From Spirochaetales bacterium (GTDB lineage: Bacteria > Spirochaetota > Spirochaetia > DSM-2461): a DNA stretch of 44,627 nt. Of the stretch, positions 16,791-26,524 are shown one piece after another (positions within the stretch are counted from its first letter, which is position 1; each line of letters opens with the position of its first letter). Made by a program: the position numbers and the translations under genes. The stretch lies in contig QKAW01000051.1 in assembly GCA_003247135.1 (NCBI GenBank), positions 1-44,627 on the forward strand. Reading direction: 5' to 3'. The notes under the pieces are model-generated. The model made no database searches. It was not told the DNA's origin and was given only the letters and a program-made list of their open reading frames with translations.

Positions 16791-18395
16791 ATGTCCTATA
16801 ATTTACAGGAGATGGAGTTTACAAATTGGAATATAAAAAAAGCTCCTTTATTAACTCCATCATCTGCAAAAAATAGAGAAAGAAGAGTTACGGCTCTGCT
16901 TTCAGGTGATCACCCATATCTTATATCCTACACTACAGGTTTAATAAATGAGGCAAAACGACAAGGTATCTCTCTAAATATATTAAATTCAGAATGGGAC
17001 CCTGCTCTACAGGAAGAACAGGTTGAAAGTGTTATAACAGATCACCCGGATCTGGTAATACTAATCCCTGAAAACAGTAGTGACAGCTCTTATCTGTATA
17101 AAAAACTGTATGAAAACAGTATTCCTGTAATCGCTGCAAATATGGTCCCAGATAAAGACGGGTTAAAATATGTATTATGCTATACCGGACCGGATGACTG
17201 GTCTCAAAGCAGATCACTAGCTAATAAATTTGCATCATTAATGAATGAATCCGGTGGCTATTGTATACTTTGCCATATAGATAATACCTCTACATATTAT
17301 GCAAGAAAATATGGTGTACTATCAGAAATAGAGGAAAAATATCCTAAAATGTGCTGTCTGGCAGCGGAATCCGGAGGCCTAAGTAGAAAAAGAACTAAAG
17401 AGGTTGTTAAAAAGTGGTTACTGGAATTTGGCAAAAATATAAAAGGGATTGTTAGTGCCGATGATAATGTTAGCCAGTTAGGAATCCTTGATGCATTAAT
17501 GGAATTTTCCAGAGACGATATAATTTGTGTTGCCAACGGAAGTACTGCTGTTGGTATAGATTTAATCAATTCAGGGAAAATTGATGCGATAACTTGGCAG
17601 GAACCGGAAATGGATGGAACACTTCCTATTCAGGTTGCTGGGGAATGGTTTAATGGCCTTGAAATATCCCCCTATCGTTTTCTTCCAGTTACTATTCTTG
17701 ATAAAGATAATATTAAAAACTATTTACAAAATAGTGAGCCCTTTGTTTTATGGAGTAGTAATAACCTTTCCCGAGCTATTTTAGAGCTAGATAAGGAAGG
17801 GATACATAATTATTTTACTCAACTTGTAAAAATTACAAACAGTAATCCAAGGATATCTAAAGAGTATATACAGGGATTCTCTATAGAAATTCTGGCAATA
17901 ATTATAGGAATAATAAAAAGTGAGAACTTAAATGAACAGGACTATATTATCTCTTACGAGAGTATGTTTAAAAATCTGACTAAGCAAAGGTCAGTTCCTT
18001 CAGTTTTTAACTGGCTAGAAGAACTATCCTTAAAATTATGCACTAATTTATTAAGCAGAAGAGAAGTTCCAAAAGGAATTGGAGAGATGATTATGGAGTT
18101 TATTAATAGGAACTATAGTGAACCTATGTCACTTAAAACTCTATCTCAGCATTTTAACCTATCAGCACAATATCTTGGACAGATATTTATTGAGGAGAAT
18201 GGAGAATCCTTTTCATCTTATCTAAATAAATTCAGAATAAACAAATCTTGTGAGCTGTTAAAGAAAAGCAGAATAACTGCAAGTCAGGCAGGGATTGATG
18301 TAGGTTTTACAACATCAAACTATTTTTTTAGAACATTTCAGAAGTATGTTGGCTGTTCACCAAATGAATATATAAACCGGGAAAAAAGGGATTAA
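16791..18395 (+). CDS. AraC-family regulator with periplasmic-binding-protein-like sugar domain
   Basis: The 534-residue protein begins, after about 28 residues, with a LacI/ribose-binding-type ligand domain (about 30-300; VTALLSGDHPYLISYTTGLINEAKRQG ... GIVSADDNVSQLGILDAL). A helical linker of about 120 residues follows, then two AraC helix-turn-helix units (about 430-531; SLKTLSQHFNLSAQYLGQIF and ASQAGIDVGFTTSNYFFRTFQKYVGCSPNEY). The layout resembles XylR of enterobacteria but is longer. It starts six bases after the metA remnant without a clear ribosome site. It is convergent with cellobiose phosphorylase, a plausible target. Confidence 0.88.
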   Translation: MSYNLQEMEFTNWNIKKAPLLTPSSAKNRERRVTALLSGDHPYLISYTTGLINEAKRQGISLNILNSEWDPALQEEQVESVITDHPDLVILIPENSSDSSYLYKKLYENSIPVIAANMVPDKDGLKYVLCYTGPDDWSQSRSLANKFASLMNESGGYCILCHIDNTSTYYARKYGVLSEIEEKYPKMCCLAAESGGLSRKRTKEVVKKWLLEFGKNIKGIVSADDNVSQLGILDALMEFSRDDIICVANGSTAVGIDLINSGKIDAITWQEPEMDGTLPIQVAGEWFNGLEISPYRFLPVTILDKDNIKNYLQNSEPFVLWSSNNLSRAILELDKEGIHNYFTQLVKITNSNPRISKEYIQGFSIEILAIIIGIIKSENLNEQDYIISYESMFKNLTKQRSVPSVFNWLEELSLKLCTNLLSRREVPKGIGEMIMEFINRNYSEPMSLKTLSQHFNLSAQYLGQIFIEENGESFSSYLNKFRINKSCELLKKSRITASQAGIDVGFTTSNYFFRTFQKYVGCSPNEYINREKRD

Positions 18396-18410
18396 TAAAG
18401 ATTATCCAGA

Positions 18411-18440
18411 AAAAAAATGCCAGACTGGCAAGGTCTGGCA
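18411..18440 (-). terminator. Terminator of cellobiose phosphorylase gene
   Basis: TGCCAGAC (18418-18425) and GTCTGGCA (18433-18440) form a perfect 8-bp stem with a 7-base loop. On the minus strand it is followed by seven T (A run at 18411-18417), 9 bases after the stop codon. Confidence 0.9.
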
Positions 18441-18448
18441 AATGGTTG

Positions 18449-20926
18449 TTATCCTAAAGTTACTGTAACTTTATGCTCTTTATTATCATTAAAAACAGGA
18501 ATTGTATCCCCGGAAATCTCTTTTCCATCAACAATCAAGCTTTTAACACCTGTTGATACCCCTTTTGGGTTTTCAACTTTAATTTGATATACTGCACCAC
18601 GGAATTCTCTTTGAACAGTGTATCCATCCCATGTTTTAGGTATACATGGTTCAATTTTTAATCCATCAAACTGAGGTTTTACCCCTAGTATCCCCTGGCT
18701 TATTGAAACAAAGGTCCATGCTGCAGTACCTGTTAACCATGAATTTTTTGCTTCACCAAAACATGATGCATCCTTCCCAGCAATCATCTGTGCGTATACA
18801 TAGGGCTCAGATCTGTAGGTATCTATCTGACTCTGTTTAGCAGAAGGGCATATTGACAGGTAATACTCCAGAGCTCTGTCCCCATCACCAAGTAAACACC
18901 ATGCAAGATGAATCCAGGTATTATTATGACAGAAAATACCTGCATTCTCCTTAACTCCTGGGGGATAGGAGGTTACTTCTCCTAAGTTAAGATTATATTC
19001 TGAGTATGCAGGTTGTTGTAATACTATTCCATTTTTTGTAAACAGATGCTTATGTACACTGTCCAATGCCTGTTTAGCCCGGCCCTGATATTCACCACTA
19101 ACACCGGCACCACCAAGAACACACCATCCCTGGCTTTCAATATAAATTTGGCCCTCTTTGTTTACATGGGAACCAACAGGTTGACCTGATGCATCAAATG
19201 CTCTTGTATACCACTGACCATCCCAGGCTTTAGTCTCGACAACTTCAAGCATTGTATTATAATTATCCATAATTCTTGCTGAATCACCAGCTCTGTCCAG
19301 ATATGTATAAAGGTTGGATAGCTCTCTGGCTGCGTAAAGAAATAGCCCTGCAATCTGTACAGATTCTGCATTGGATCCTTCTACATCTCCTGCCAGTTGA
19401 AAGCTCTCATTTGGCTCTGTTGAAAAGCAGTTTAAATTAAGACAGTCATTCCAGTCTGCATGACCTATTAACGGAAGACCATTTGGGCCTCTCTTTTTCA
19501 TAGTATATGCAATTGATGTTTCAAGATGGTGTAACAGAGACTCTGCACCTGTTTTATTATCGTCATACTCTTTATCAGCATAACCAACAGGAACATCCAG
19601 TATAGATACATCTCCAGTCTCTTTAATATAAGCAACTGTTGATAGTACTAACCACAAATGATCATCATAAAAATCCCCACCGATTTCTGCATTACCTTTT
19701 TTTGTTAGTGGCTGATACTGATGGTAACAAGTTCCATCAGATAGCTGAGTAGCCGCTATATCAAGTATTCTATCCCTACTTTTTGAAGGCACCATATGGA
19801 TGAAACCTAAAAGATCCTGATTAGAATCCCGGAACCCCATTCCTCTACCAATACCTACTTCAAACATTGATGCTGAACGACTCATATTAAATGTGGCCAT
19901 ACACTGATACTGATTCCATACATTAACCATTCTGGATGCATGTTCATTAGGAGTCTCTACCTGAAATTTATCAAGTAGTGTACTCCAGGTAGTATTTAAT
20001 TCAGCAAAGGCTTTATCAACAGCTCCCGGTTTGGAATACTTCTCAATTATAGCCTTACCTACACTCTTATTCATTACCATAGGGGATGAAAATTTAGGTT
20101 CTTCCCCCTGCTCAACATAGGCTAGTATATATGAAAACTCTTCACTCTCTCCCGGTTCAAGTTCAAAATCATGTTGCAAAGAAGCTATTGGATTCCAACC
20201 AAAAACCTTTGAATTGGAAGATTTCCCTGCAAAAGGAACCTTTGCTTCATGGAGACCTTCATGAATACCAACAAATGCATCTCTACTAGTATCAAAACCG
20301 GAAATATCTTTAGTTGCAGCAAAAAGTGTATAGTGATTTCTTCTCTCTCTATACTCTGTTTTATGATAAATTGCATTTCCATCTACCTCAACTTCACCAA
20401 TTGAGAGTGTTCGCTGAAGATTATTCATATCATTTAAGGCTTCATAAAAACAGAATTCCTGATAAGAGAAGATTGATGCTCTTTTTTTTACCTCTGAATT
20501 ATTGGAAACTCTAACCTTCCAAAGTTCTATATTTTCCTGTACCGGGATAAAGTAGGTTGTTTCAACATTTAAACCATCTTTCTCTCCACTGATTTTTGAA
20601 TATCCCATCCCATGCCGGCATTCATACTTTACATCTTTGGTTTTAACAGGTTTCCATCCCGGATTCCACACTGAGTCTCCATCATTTACATAAAGATATC
20701 TACCACCCAGATCGTAAGGAACATTGTTGTATCTGTATCTTGTTAATCTTCTTAGTTTTGCATCTTTCCAGAAAGAGTATCCCCCTGCTGTGTTTGTGCA
20801 TAGTCCAAAAAAATCATCCTGTCCAAGATAGTTTAGCCATGGAAGTGGTGTATCTGGTCTTGTGATAACATACTCTCTATTTTTATCATCAAAATAACCA
20901 TAATCATTATCTGCTTGAATACTCAT
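18449..20926 (-). CDS. Cellobiose phosphorylase (GH94)
   Basis: The 825-residue length and sequence fit cellobiose phosphorylase: GYFDDKNREYVITRPDTPLP at the start, NTAGGYSFWKDAKLRRLTRYRYNN (split at the middle), GMGFRDSNQDLLG near residue 363 and GHADWNDCLNLN near 488, where D491 is the expected general acid. The enzyme splits cellobiose with phosphate into glucose 1-phosphate and glucose in the cytosol, saving ATP. No signal peptide is present. Specificity within GH94 (cellobiose or cellodextrin) rests on length and motifs only. It has its own terminator and is convergent with a sugar-sensing AraC regulator. Confidence 0.9.
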   Translation of the reverse strand: MSIQADNDYGYFDDKNREYVITRPDTPLPWLNYLGQDDFFGLCTNTAGGYSFWKDAKLRRLTRYRYNNVPYDLGGRYLYVNDGDSVWNPGWKPVKTKDVKYECRHGMGYSKISGEKDGLNVETTYFIPVQENIELWKVRVSNNSEVKKRASIFSYQEFCFYEALNDMNNLQRTLSIGEVEVDGNAIYHKTEYRERRNHYTLFAATKDISGFDTSRDAFVGIHEGLHEAKVPFAGKSSNSKVFGWNPIASLQHDFELEPGESEEFSYILAYVEQGEEPKFSSPMVMNKSVGKAIIEKYSKPGAVDKAFAELNTTWSTLLDKFQVETPNEHASRMVNVWNQYQCMATFNMSRSASMFEVGIGRGMGFRDSNQDLLGFIHMVPSKSRDRILDIAATQLSDGTCYHQYQPLTKKGNAEIGGDFYDDHLWLVLSTVAYIKETGDVSILDVPVGYADKEYDDNKTGAESLLHHLETSIAYTMKKRGPNGLPLIGHADWNDCLNLNCFSTEPNESFQLAGDVEGSNAESVQIAGLFLYAARELSNLYTYLDRAGDSARIMDNYNTMLEVVETKAWDGQWYTRAFDASGQPVGSHVNKEGQIYIESQGWCVLGGAGVSGEYQGRAKQALDSVHKHLFTKNGIVLQQPAYSEYNLNLGEVTSYPPGVKENAGIFCHNNTWIHLAWCLLGDGDRALEYYLSICPSAKQSQIDTYRSEPYVYAQMIAGKDASCFGEAKNSWLTGTAAWTFVSISQGILGVKPQFDGLKIEPCIPKTWDGYTVQREFRGAVYQIKVENPKGVSTGVKSLIVDGKEISGDTIPVFNDNKEHKVTVTLG

Positions 20927-20998
20927 GTATACTCCTAATTTTTATCTTATATATCTATAATGAATCAATAAGTTTCCAACGTCAACTAATTAAATATT

Positions 20999-21024
20999 AA
21001 AAAGTTGAAATTAATCAACTTTTT
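20999..21024 (-). terminator. Terminator of the signal peptidase gene
   Basis: AAAAAGTTGA (20999-21008) and TCAACTTTTT (21015-21024) form a perfect 10-bp stem with a 6-base loop. The stem overlaps the signal peptidase stop codon, and its A/T tracts allow termination in either direction. Confidence 0.7.
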
Positions 21025-22993
21025 AATAAAAAAACTTAAAATGTGAGAAAGGGAAGAGTATAAAGGCTACTCGACCATGGATGTAATTCTTATTAATTGT
21101 ATGAGGCTCCCAACTTACAGTTATCTTTTCAGAGAAAGGATTTTCTATAGGATCAAGGGAAATTTGATAATATGTTTCACCCATTCGGCTATCCAGTGAG
21201 TTGTATCTGTTATCACCCATCAGGAAATACTCACCTTCAGGGATATAACCCTCTTCTGGATATTCAGGGAAATTTCCTGCCCCAAAGAATGGTTGAATAT
21301 AGTTCCTGAACTGAAGTCCTGATGTATATACAGAGAGTAGTTTAAGCTCTCTTGTTAAACTATCTCTAGTAGCAAAATCTCCACCAGAGAGTATTCTATT
21401 ATAAAACTGTAGAGATTTTAATTTAATTAATGCATCGAGTTTTGTTGTAAACCCGGTATAGGGAGATGCATCATTTGGTATTACTACTCCTGTTGAAAGT
21501 GAATCCACAAGATGTTTTCTATCCATTTGAAGAATATCCCTAAGATCGTTTATTTTATCAAATACTGTAAATAATTCATAATCTTCAAGATTTTTATTAA
21601 ACTCTTCAACATCTTTTTTCTTGCTTGCAAGAGTTTTGGAAGATCTGTTTATCAGCATCATATTTCTGTAACTTTCTTCAATATCATCAATAACCCTGGT
21701 TACATCACTAATATTTTTTCTGTTATAGGACATAAGAGTATTTAAAAACTGTATTACATCAATTCTGTCTATACTTTCAATTAACAAACTCTTCTCTTTA
21801 ACAAGTTCTCTTTCAAGAGTAGCAGGATCACTTTCAAAAACAAGCCTTGCAGCTTGGTCCAGCTCCTTCCTAAGTTCTGTATTTATATACTGATTACCAC
21901 TATTTTTGCTGTCCAGAGAGAATAAATCTGCACGACCCCACTCTTTCTGACCAGGAATATCACTCATGAGGGTCCACTCTCCCCCCTCAACTTTTTTATA
22001 CATTTTGTCATTAACCATACATATTTTTTCCCCTGGTTCACCAATAACTCGTTTAACAAGCTGTCTTGCCTGGGGATTTCCATTTTCATCTGTATCTATA
22101 TCAACTTTTGAAAAGGTAAGCATAAATACAAATGGTTGTAATATTCTGGTTAAAACATTCTTATAATGAAGGGATGAATTTGGATCATCAACTTTAGGAT
22201 TGTTAAATGTTACAATCTCCCCCGCTGAAGGAGAATCAATTTCCGGGAAATAGAATTTTGTTAAAGGTAGAGCTGGACCACTAAAAAGTTTTGTCGCTAC
22301 AACTCTGTCTTTTTCAAGAAACTCGGGAACCATTGAGGAGGAAGGTATTTCATAAAGCTGAAACAGGGTATTATTTATTAAAAGAACCCATAATATTGCC
22401 CACATAAGTGGATCAAAAACTTCAAACCATAGATTTTGCAGCATTGTTCTCTCAGCTCTTAAAACTCTCTGGTGTGCCTTTTTAAGCTTTTTATCCTTCT
22501 TTATCTTTATTTCAGTATCTACTTCTTTTACAGTAAAATAGCTTGAAGCAAGTTTTACCTTTCTGTTCTTTAAAAGCAGATAGAGAGCTAGTGGGCATAG
22601 TGCCGATAGTACAACAAACAGTGTAAAAATTATTGATGATTTTCCACTTTGATAAAAATCCAGAACCACACCCGGGAGCATATATAAAACATAGGTAAGA
22701 GAGATGCTATAACCTATAAAATTTAACATATGGTTGTAATTAATAGACTTTAATTTTCTCTCTATATAAAACTGTTTTATAAAATAAATAGAGAATAGAG
22801 GAAAAAGAAGTCTTGATAATATTGAAAAGATAACAAATGGATCTTTAATTACACTTAAATCTATAGTAAATAGTGATATTAAGGAGAAAACTATCCATAA
22901 GATGGATGGAATAACTGGCAGAAAGAACCATTTGTTCTCTTGCTTCTCACCATTTGGTATACTTACCTGAGAATAAAACGCTTTTAAATTCAA
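21023..22993 (-). CDS. lepB: Signal peptidase I, oversized with internal insert
   Basis: The 656-residue protein has about four or five membrane helices in residues 22-142, a basic linker, another helix (about 194-210) and then the S26 peptidase boxes: EIPSSSM with catalytic S220, RQLVKRVIGEPGE with the general base K314, and EYFLMGDNRYNSLDSR near 588. Between about 345 and 585 lies a largely helical, charged insert of some 240 residues that ordinary signal peptidase I lacks (E. coli LepB is 324 residues). The catalytic core looks complete, so it should cleave signal peptides at the membrane. It starts at TTG with AGAGG upstream. Confidence 0.88.
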   Translation of the reverse strand: MNLKAFYSQVSIPNGEKQENKWFFLPVIPSILWIVFSLISLFTIDLSVIKDPFVIFSILSRLLFPLFSIYFIKQFYIERKLKSINYNHMLNFIGYSISLTYVLYMLPGVVLDFYQSGKSSIIFTLFVVLSALCPLALYLLLKNRKVKLASSYFTVKEVDTEIKIKKDKKLKKAHQRVLRAERTMLQNLWFEVFDPLMWAILWVLLINNTLFQLYEIPSSSMVPEFLEKDRVVATKLFSGPALPLTKFYFPEIDSPSAGEIVTFNNPKVDDPNSSLHYKNVLTRILQPFVFMLTFSKVDIDTDENGNPQARQLVKRVIGEPGEKICMVNDKMYKKVEGGEWTLMSDIPGQKEWGRADLFSLDSKNSGNQYINTELRKELDQAARLVFESDPATLERELVKEKSLLIESIDRIDVIQFLNTLMSYNRKNISDVTRVIDDIEESYRNMMLINRSSKTLASKKKDVEEFNKNLEDYELFTVFDKINDLRDILQMDRKHLVDSLSTGVVIPNDASPYTGFTTKLDALIKLKSLQFYNRILSGGDFATRDSLTRELKLLSVYTSGLQFRNYIQPFFGAGNFPEYPEEGYIPEGEYFLMGDNRYNSLDSRMGETYYQISLDPIENPFSEKITVSWEPHTINKNYIHGRVAFILFPFSHFKFFY

Positions 22994-23072
22994 CTTATAG
23001 CCTCTTTTAACTTAAATTGACTATAGTTTACTCATTTGAAGCATAACCTGCAAGTTAATTATTTGTAATAGT

Positions 23073-23108
23073 AATCCGTTATAGAGAAATTATCCCCTAT
23101 AACGGATT
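23073..23108 (-). terminator. Hairpin after glmS
   Basis: AATCCGTTATAG (23073-23084) and CTATAACGGATT (23097-23108), a perfect 12-bp stem with a 12-base loop, six bases beyond the glmS stop. No long T run follows, so it may protect the RNA end or act as a weak terminator. Confidence 0.6.
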
Positions 23109-23113
23109 TGATT

Positions 23114-24937
23114 TTACTCTGTAGTTACACTTTTTGCCAGATTTCTTGGCTGATCAATATCTCTTCCAAGAGCTAAAGAGATATAATATGAGAAAAACTG
23201 CATTGGAATTATTGTTAGAAGTGGTGACAGGATTTCATCAATTTCAGGGATTTTTACATATTCATCCGCCAGATCAATTAACCTTTTATCATTTGAAGTA
23301 GTAACAATAATAGCTTTACCGTTTCTTGCTTTAACTTCCTGAATATTACCTATCATCTTCTCAAAATACTCACCCTCTGTAATAATAAATACTGATGGTG
23401 TTTCAGGGCAGACAAGTGCTAAAGGCCCATGCTTTAAACCTCCTGCAGAGAATCCTTCAGCATGTAAGTAGCTTACTTCCTTAACCTTTAATGCTCCTTC
23501 CAGGGCTATTGGGTAGTTTATCCCCCTGGCCAAAAACAGAAGACTTTGGGAATTCTTGTACTTGTTAGCTATCTCTTCAATCTGGGAAGCACATTTAAGT
23601 GTCTCTTCAACTTTTTCAGGAAGTGTAGAGATCTGCTCAATTAACTCTTTTCCTCTGCTAAGAGGAACATCCTTCATTCGTCCTAAAACCAAAGCAAAAA
23701 GAGTCATAACTGTTATCTGATTGGAAAATGCTTTAGTAGATGCAACAGAAACTTCCTGTCCTGCATGGATATACATTCCCCCATGGGTTAATCTAGCAAG
23801 GGTGGAACCAACACTGTTAACAACTCCCAGCACAATTCCACCTTTATTCTGAATCTCTTTTACAGCAAGAATAGTGTCTGCAGTCTCTCCGGACTGACTA
23901 ACTGCCAAAAAGAGAGTCTCTTTATCAACAATAGGATTTGAATATCTAAGTTCAGAAGCATCGAAAACCTGTGCTGGAATTCTTGCAAGTGTCTCAATAG
24001 TATTTGCAGCAACCATACCTGCATAATAAGCAGAGCCCATAGCTATAATGTGTATTCTTTTAATATCAAAGAAATCCCTTTTTTCCAGATTTAGACCACC
24101 AAGTTTAGCAGTTCCAAATTCAGGAAGAAGTCTACCTACAATAGCCCTTCTTATTGCTTCCGGCTGTTCATGTATCTCTTTAAGAAAGAAGTGAGGAAAC
24201 TCCCCTTTTTTTGTCTCTGTTGAGTCAATTTTTACATCTTCTAACTCTTTTTCTACCTCTGCATTATGCCTATTGTATGTTTTGTAACTTTTGGAAGTTA
24301 GAACAACCATATCTCCATCATCTAAATATATTGCCTGTTTGGACATACCAACAAAAGCTGTAGCATCAGATCCAAGAAACATCTCCCCTTCCCCAACTCC
24401 AACGATTAATGGACTTCCATTTCTGGCTCCAATAAGCTGGTCAGGATAGTCAGAGAATAGGACTGCTATACCATAAGTACCATCAACCCTTTTAAGGGCT
24501 TTTCTAACAGCCTCCTTTGGATCGTCTTTTAGATATGAGTCAATTAGATGAACAAGAACTTCAGAATCTGTTTCAGATATAAACTCATATCCCTTCGCCT
24601 CAAGCTCCTCTTTCAAGATTACATAATTATCAATAATTCCATTGTGTACCAGTGAAATTTTCCCACTTTTATTCGTATGTGGATGTGCATTTACATCTGT
24701 AACCTTACCATGAGTTGCCCACCGGGTGTGTCCTATTCCGGATTTTGCCTTACTGGACTCGGGAACAATAGATTCCAGATTATGAAGTTTACCAATTTTT
24801 TTAAATGTTTTAATAGAACCTGAATTTAATATACTTACACCAGACGAGTCATATCCTCTGTACTCCAGCTGTTTTAGTCCCTGCATTAATACTGTTACTG
24901 CCTGTCTAGGCCCTATATAACCTACAATTCCGCACAT
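23114..24937 (-). CDS. glmS: Glutamine--fructose-6-phosphate aminotransferase GlmS
   Basis: The 607-residue enzyme starts MCGIVGYIG, with the catalytic Cys exposed after Met removal, and has the class II glutaminase domain (about 1-215), two SIS sugar-isomerase domains (about 285-415 and 455-595) and the conserved end DQPRNLAKSVTTE. It makes glucosamine 6-phosphate from fructose 6-phosphate and glutamine, the first step to peptidoglycan amino sugars. No glmS ribozyme can be placed in the 20-base gap upstream. It follows the small 90-residue gene closely. Confidence 0.97.
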   Translation of the reverse strand: MCGIVGYIGPRQAVTVLMQGLKQLEYRGYDSSGVSILNSGSIKTFKKIGKLHNLESIVPESSKAKSGIGHTRWATHGKVTDVNAHPHTNKSGKISLVHNGIIDNYVILKEELEAKGYEFISETDSEVLVHLIDSYLKDDPKEAVRKALKRVDGTYGIAVLFSDYPDQLIGARNGSPLIVGVGEGEMFLGSDATAFVGMSKQAIYLDDGDMVVLTSKSYKTYNRHNAEVEKELEDVKIDSTETKKGEFPHFFLKEIHEQPEAIRRAIVGRLLPEFGTAKLGGLNLEKRDFFDIKRIHIIAMGSAYYAGMVAANTIETLARIPAQVFDASELRYSNPIVDKETLFLAVSQSGETADTILAVKEIQNKGGIVLGVVNSVGSTLARLTHGGMYIHAGQEVSVASTKAFSNQITVMTLFALVLGRMKDVPLSRGKELIEQISTLPEKVEETLKCASQIEEIANKYKNSQSLLFLARGINYPIALEGALKVKEVSYLHAEGFSAGGLKHGPLALVCPETPSVFIITEGEYFEKMIGNIQEVKARNGKAIIVTTSNDKRLIDLADEYVKIPEIDEILSPLLTIIPMQFFSYYISLALGRDIDQPRNLAKSVTTE

Positions 24938-24957
24938 TTTTTTTAATTCCCCTTTTA

Positions 24958-25230
24958 TTATCCATATATTACTCTTCGTATCTGTCTCTCGGAGAGATTA
25001 GGTCCATGAAAAAGCCTTGTTTTTATCTCCTTCTGAAGGATTTTATATATTTCTCCATTCCTCAAACCCTCGGATTGAAGCTGTATATGCCTTTTATGTA
25101 TAAATTCATCTACAGTTTCTGAAAATGCACCGGAAAGATCCTCAATGAGTCTATCGAGTTCATTTTTCTCTAGTGAGTATGATGACAGGAGATAATTTTC
25201 AAACTCTTCAGTAAGCTTAGCTATCTTCAA
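24958..25230 (-). CDS. Small conserved-looking protein of unknown function
   Basis: A 90-residue, highly charged helical protein ending in LSERQIRRVIYG, with RHIQLQSEGLRNGEIYKILQ before it. I have an impression of similar small proteins in other spirochaetes but cannot name a family. The longest frame opens with TTG at 25242; a second TTG at 25230 has GAGG six bases upstream and is the better start. It lies 20 bases before glmS and is probably co-transcribed with it. Confidence 0.65.
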   Translation of the reverse strand: MKIAKLTEEFENYLLSSYSLEKNELDRLIEDLSGAFSETVDEFIHKRHIQLQSEGLRNGEIYKILQKEIKTRLFHGPNLSERQIRRVIYG

Positions 25231-25282
25231 TATTAACCTCAAATACAGTGTAATAATCGGGTATTTTCAGGATTTTATCAAT

Positions 25283-25337
25283 TAAAAAAAACAAAACCAT
25301 CCAATTTTGGTTAATATTTACCCGATTACGGGTAAAT
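25283..25337 (-). terminator. Terminator region after hydF
   Basis: Just beyond the hydF stop is ATTTACCCG / CGGGTAAAT (25316-25324 and 25329-25337, perfect 9-bp stem, ATTA loop). A second small stem (AACCA...TGGTT on the minus strand) follows and runs into a T-rich tract (A run 25284-25290). Together they should end the hyd transcript. Confidence 0.7.
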
Positions 25338-26524
25338 CATCTATAGAGGGGCTCTATAGCTCTAGGATAAACGCCATTAACCCAGCCTAAAAAGAGACCA
25401 TAATTTGTTATATAAGTTCCACTCCTTTTAATTATTTCGACTCTATCCTTCATAACATTGGATGTTATCATGCAACCTCCGCAGTGAATGACCATATAGT
25501 AGTCCTTTAATTCAATGTCACTAGGCATCTTTCTGGTAAATTCAAAATGAACATCCTGCCTTACAAGTTGTTTATAAAGTCTTGGAATTTTTACAGTACC
25601 TATATCATCAGCCTGTCTATGGTGGGCGCAAGATTCCATAACAAGAATTCTTGCCCCTTTTGGCGTGGATTCAACAGCTTTAATACCCTGAATGAACAGA
25701 TCAAGGTCTCCCTTTTTACGGGCAAAGAGGATTGAAAATGATGTAAGAGGCTGATCATGTGGTATATCTGCAGCAACCCGGGCAAAGGCCTGGCTGTCAG
25801 TAATAACTAATTTAGGCTTTACTCCTAACTTGTCATAAAACTGCTTTAACTCCCGCTCTTTAACTACAAGAGTTGCACAATCCCTATCAAGCAGATCCCT
25901 TATTGTCTCCACCTGGGGCATGATAAGCCTACCTTTTGGTGCTGCCAGATCGATAGGAGTTACTAAAATAACGAAGTCACCCTCATTTACAAGACCTTCT
26001 ACCGGGGTAAGTTCATGATTATCTTCAATTTTTACTTTATCAAGTCTTTTTCTTAACTCTTTAAAACCATCCCCATTAATATTATTTATTAAAATAGGAT
26101 AGTAATCATCAGCCCATTCTCTCTTTTCAGGATTTGATTCAAGATCACTACAGGTTAGCAAAAAAATTAACTTCTTTTTTTGTAAAATTATATTGTTTAA
26201 AATTGATCTCTCTTCGGGATCAACCCCTTTATCCCCTCTGGAAACAAAAATAACAACATCACATGTCTTTAATCTCTCAAGACTTTTACCCTTTCTTTGT
26301 AACCCTAATTCCCCTGATTCATCCAGGCCGGCGGTATCAGTTACAGCACATGGTCCCAAGTTACCAAGTTCTATTTTTCTGGTTACAGGGTCTGTTGTTG
26401 TTCCTGGAACATCTGAAATTATTGATACATTTTTTTCAAACAGGTTGTTCATTATTGAACTTTTACCAGCGTTTCTTAAGCCGGTAATAACTACTCTAAC
26501 TGACTCTGCCAATGGTGTTGTCAT
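25337..26524 (-). CDS. hydF: [FeFe]-hydrogenase maturation GTPase HydF
   Basis: The 395-residue protein has an N-terminal GTPase domain (GLRNAGKSS, about 14-22; DVPGTTTDP; DTAGLDESG) and the C-terminal cluster-binding part with C-A-H in MESCAHHRQ and HCGGC about 45 residues later, the [4Fe-4S] ligands of HydF. It is the scaffold that carries the half-built H-cluster to the hydrogenase. Its ATG overlaps the lyase stop (ATGA) and has AAGGAG upstream. The hydrogenase itself is not in the window. Confidence 0.96.
   Translation of the reverse strand: MTTPLAESVRVVITGLRNAGKSSIMNNLFEKNVSIISDVPGTTTDPVTRKIELGNLGPCAVTDTAGLDESGELGLQRKGKSLERLKTCDVVIFVSRGDKGVDPEERSILNNIILQKKKLIFLLTCSDLESNPEKREWADDYYPILINNINGDGFKELRKRLDKVKIEDNHELTPVEGLVNEGDFVILVTPIDLAAPKGRLIMPQVETIRDLLDRDCATLVVKERELKQFYDKLGVKPKLVITDSQAFARVAADIPHDQPLTSFSILFARKKGDLDLFIQGIKAVESTPKGARILVMESCAHHRQADDIGTVKIPRLYKQLVRQDVHFEFTRKMPSDIELKDYYMVIHCGGCMITSNVMKDRVEIIKRSGTYITNYGLFLGWVNGVYPRAIEPLYR

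Noticed and set aside
24938..24957. glmS ribozyme upstream of glmS
   Set aside because: The gap to the preceding gene is only 20 bases, too short for the ribozyme, and no P1/P2 core is seen in the upstream coding sequence.
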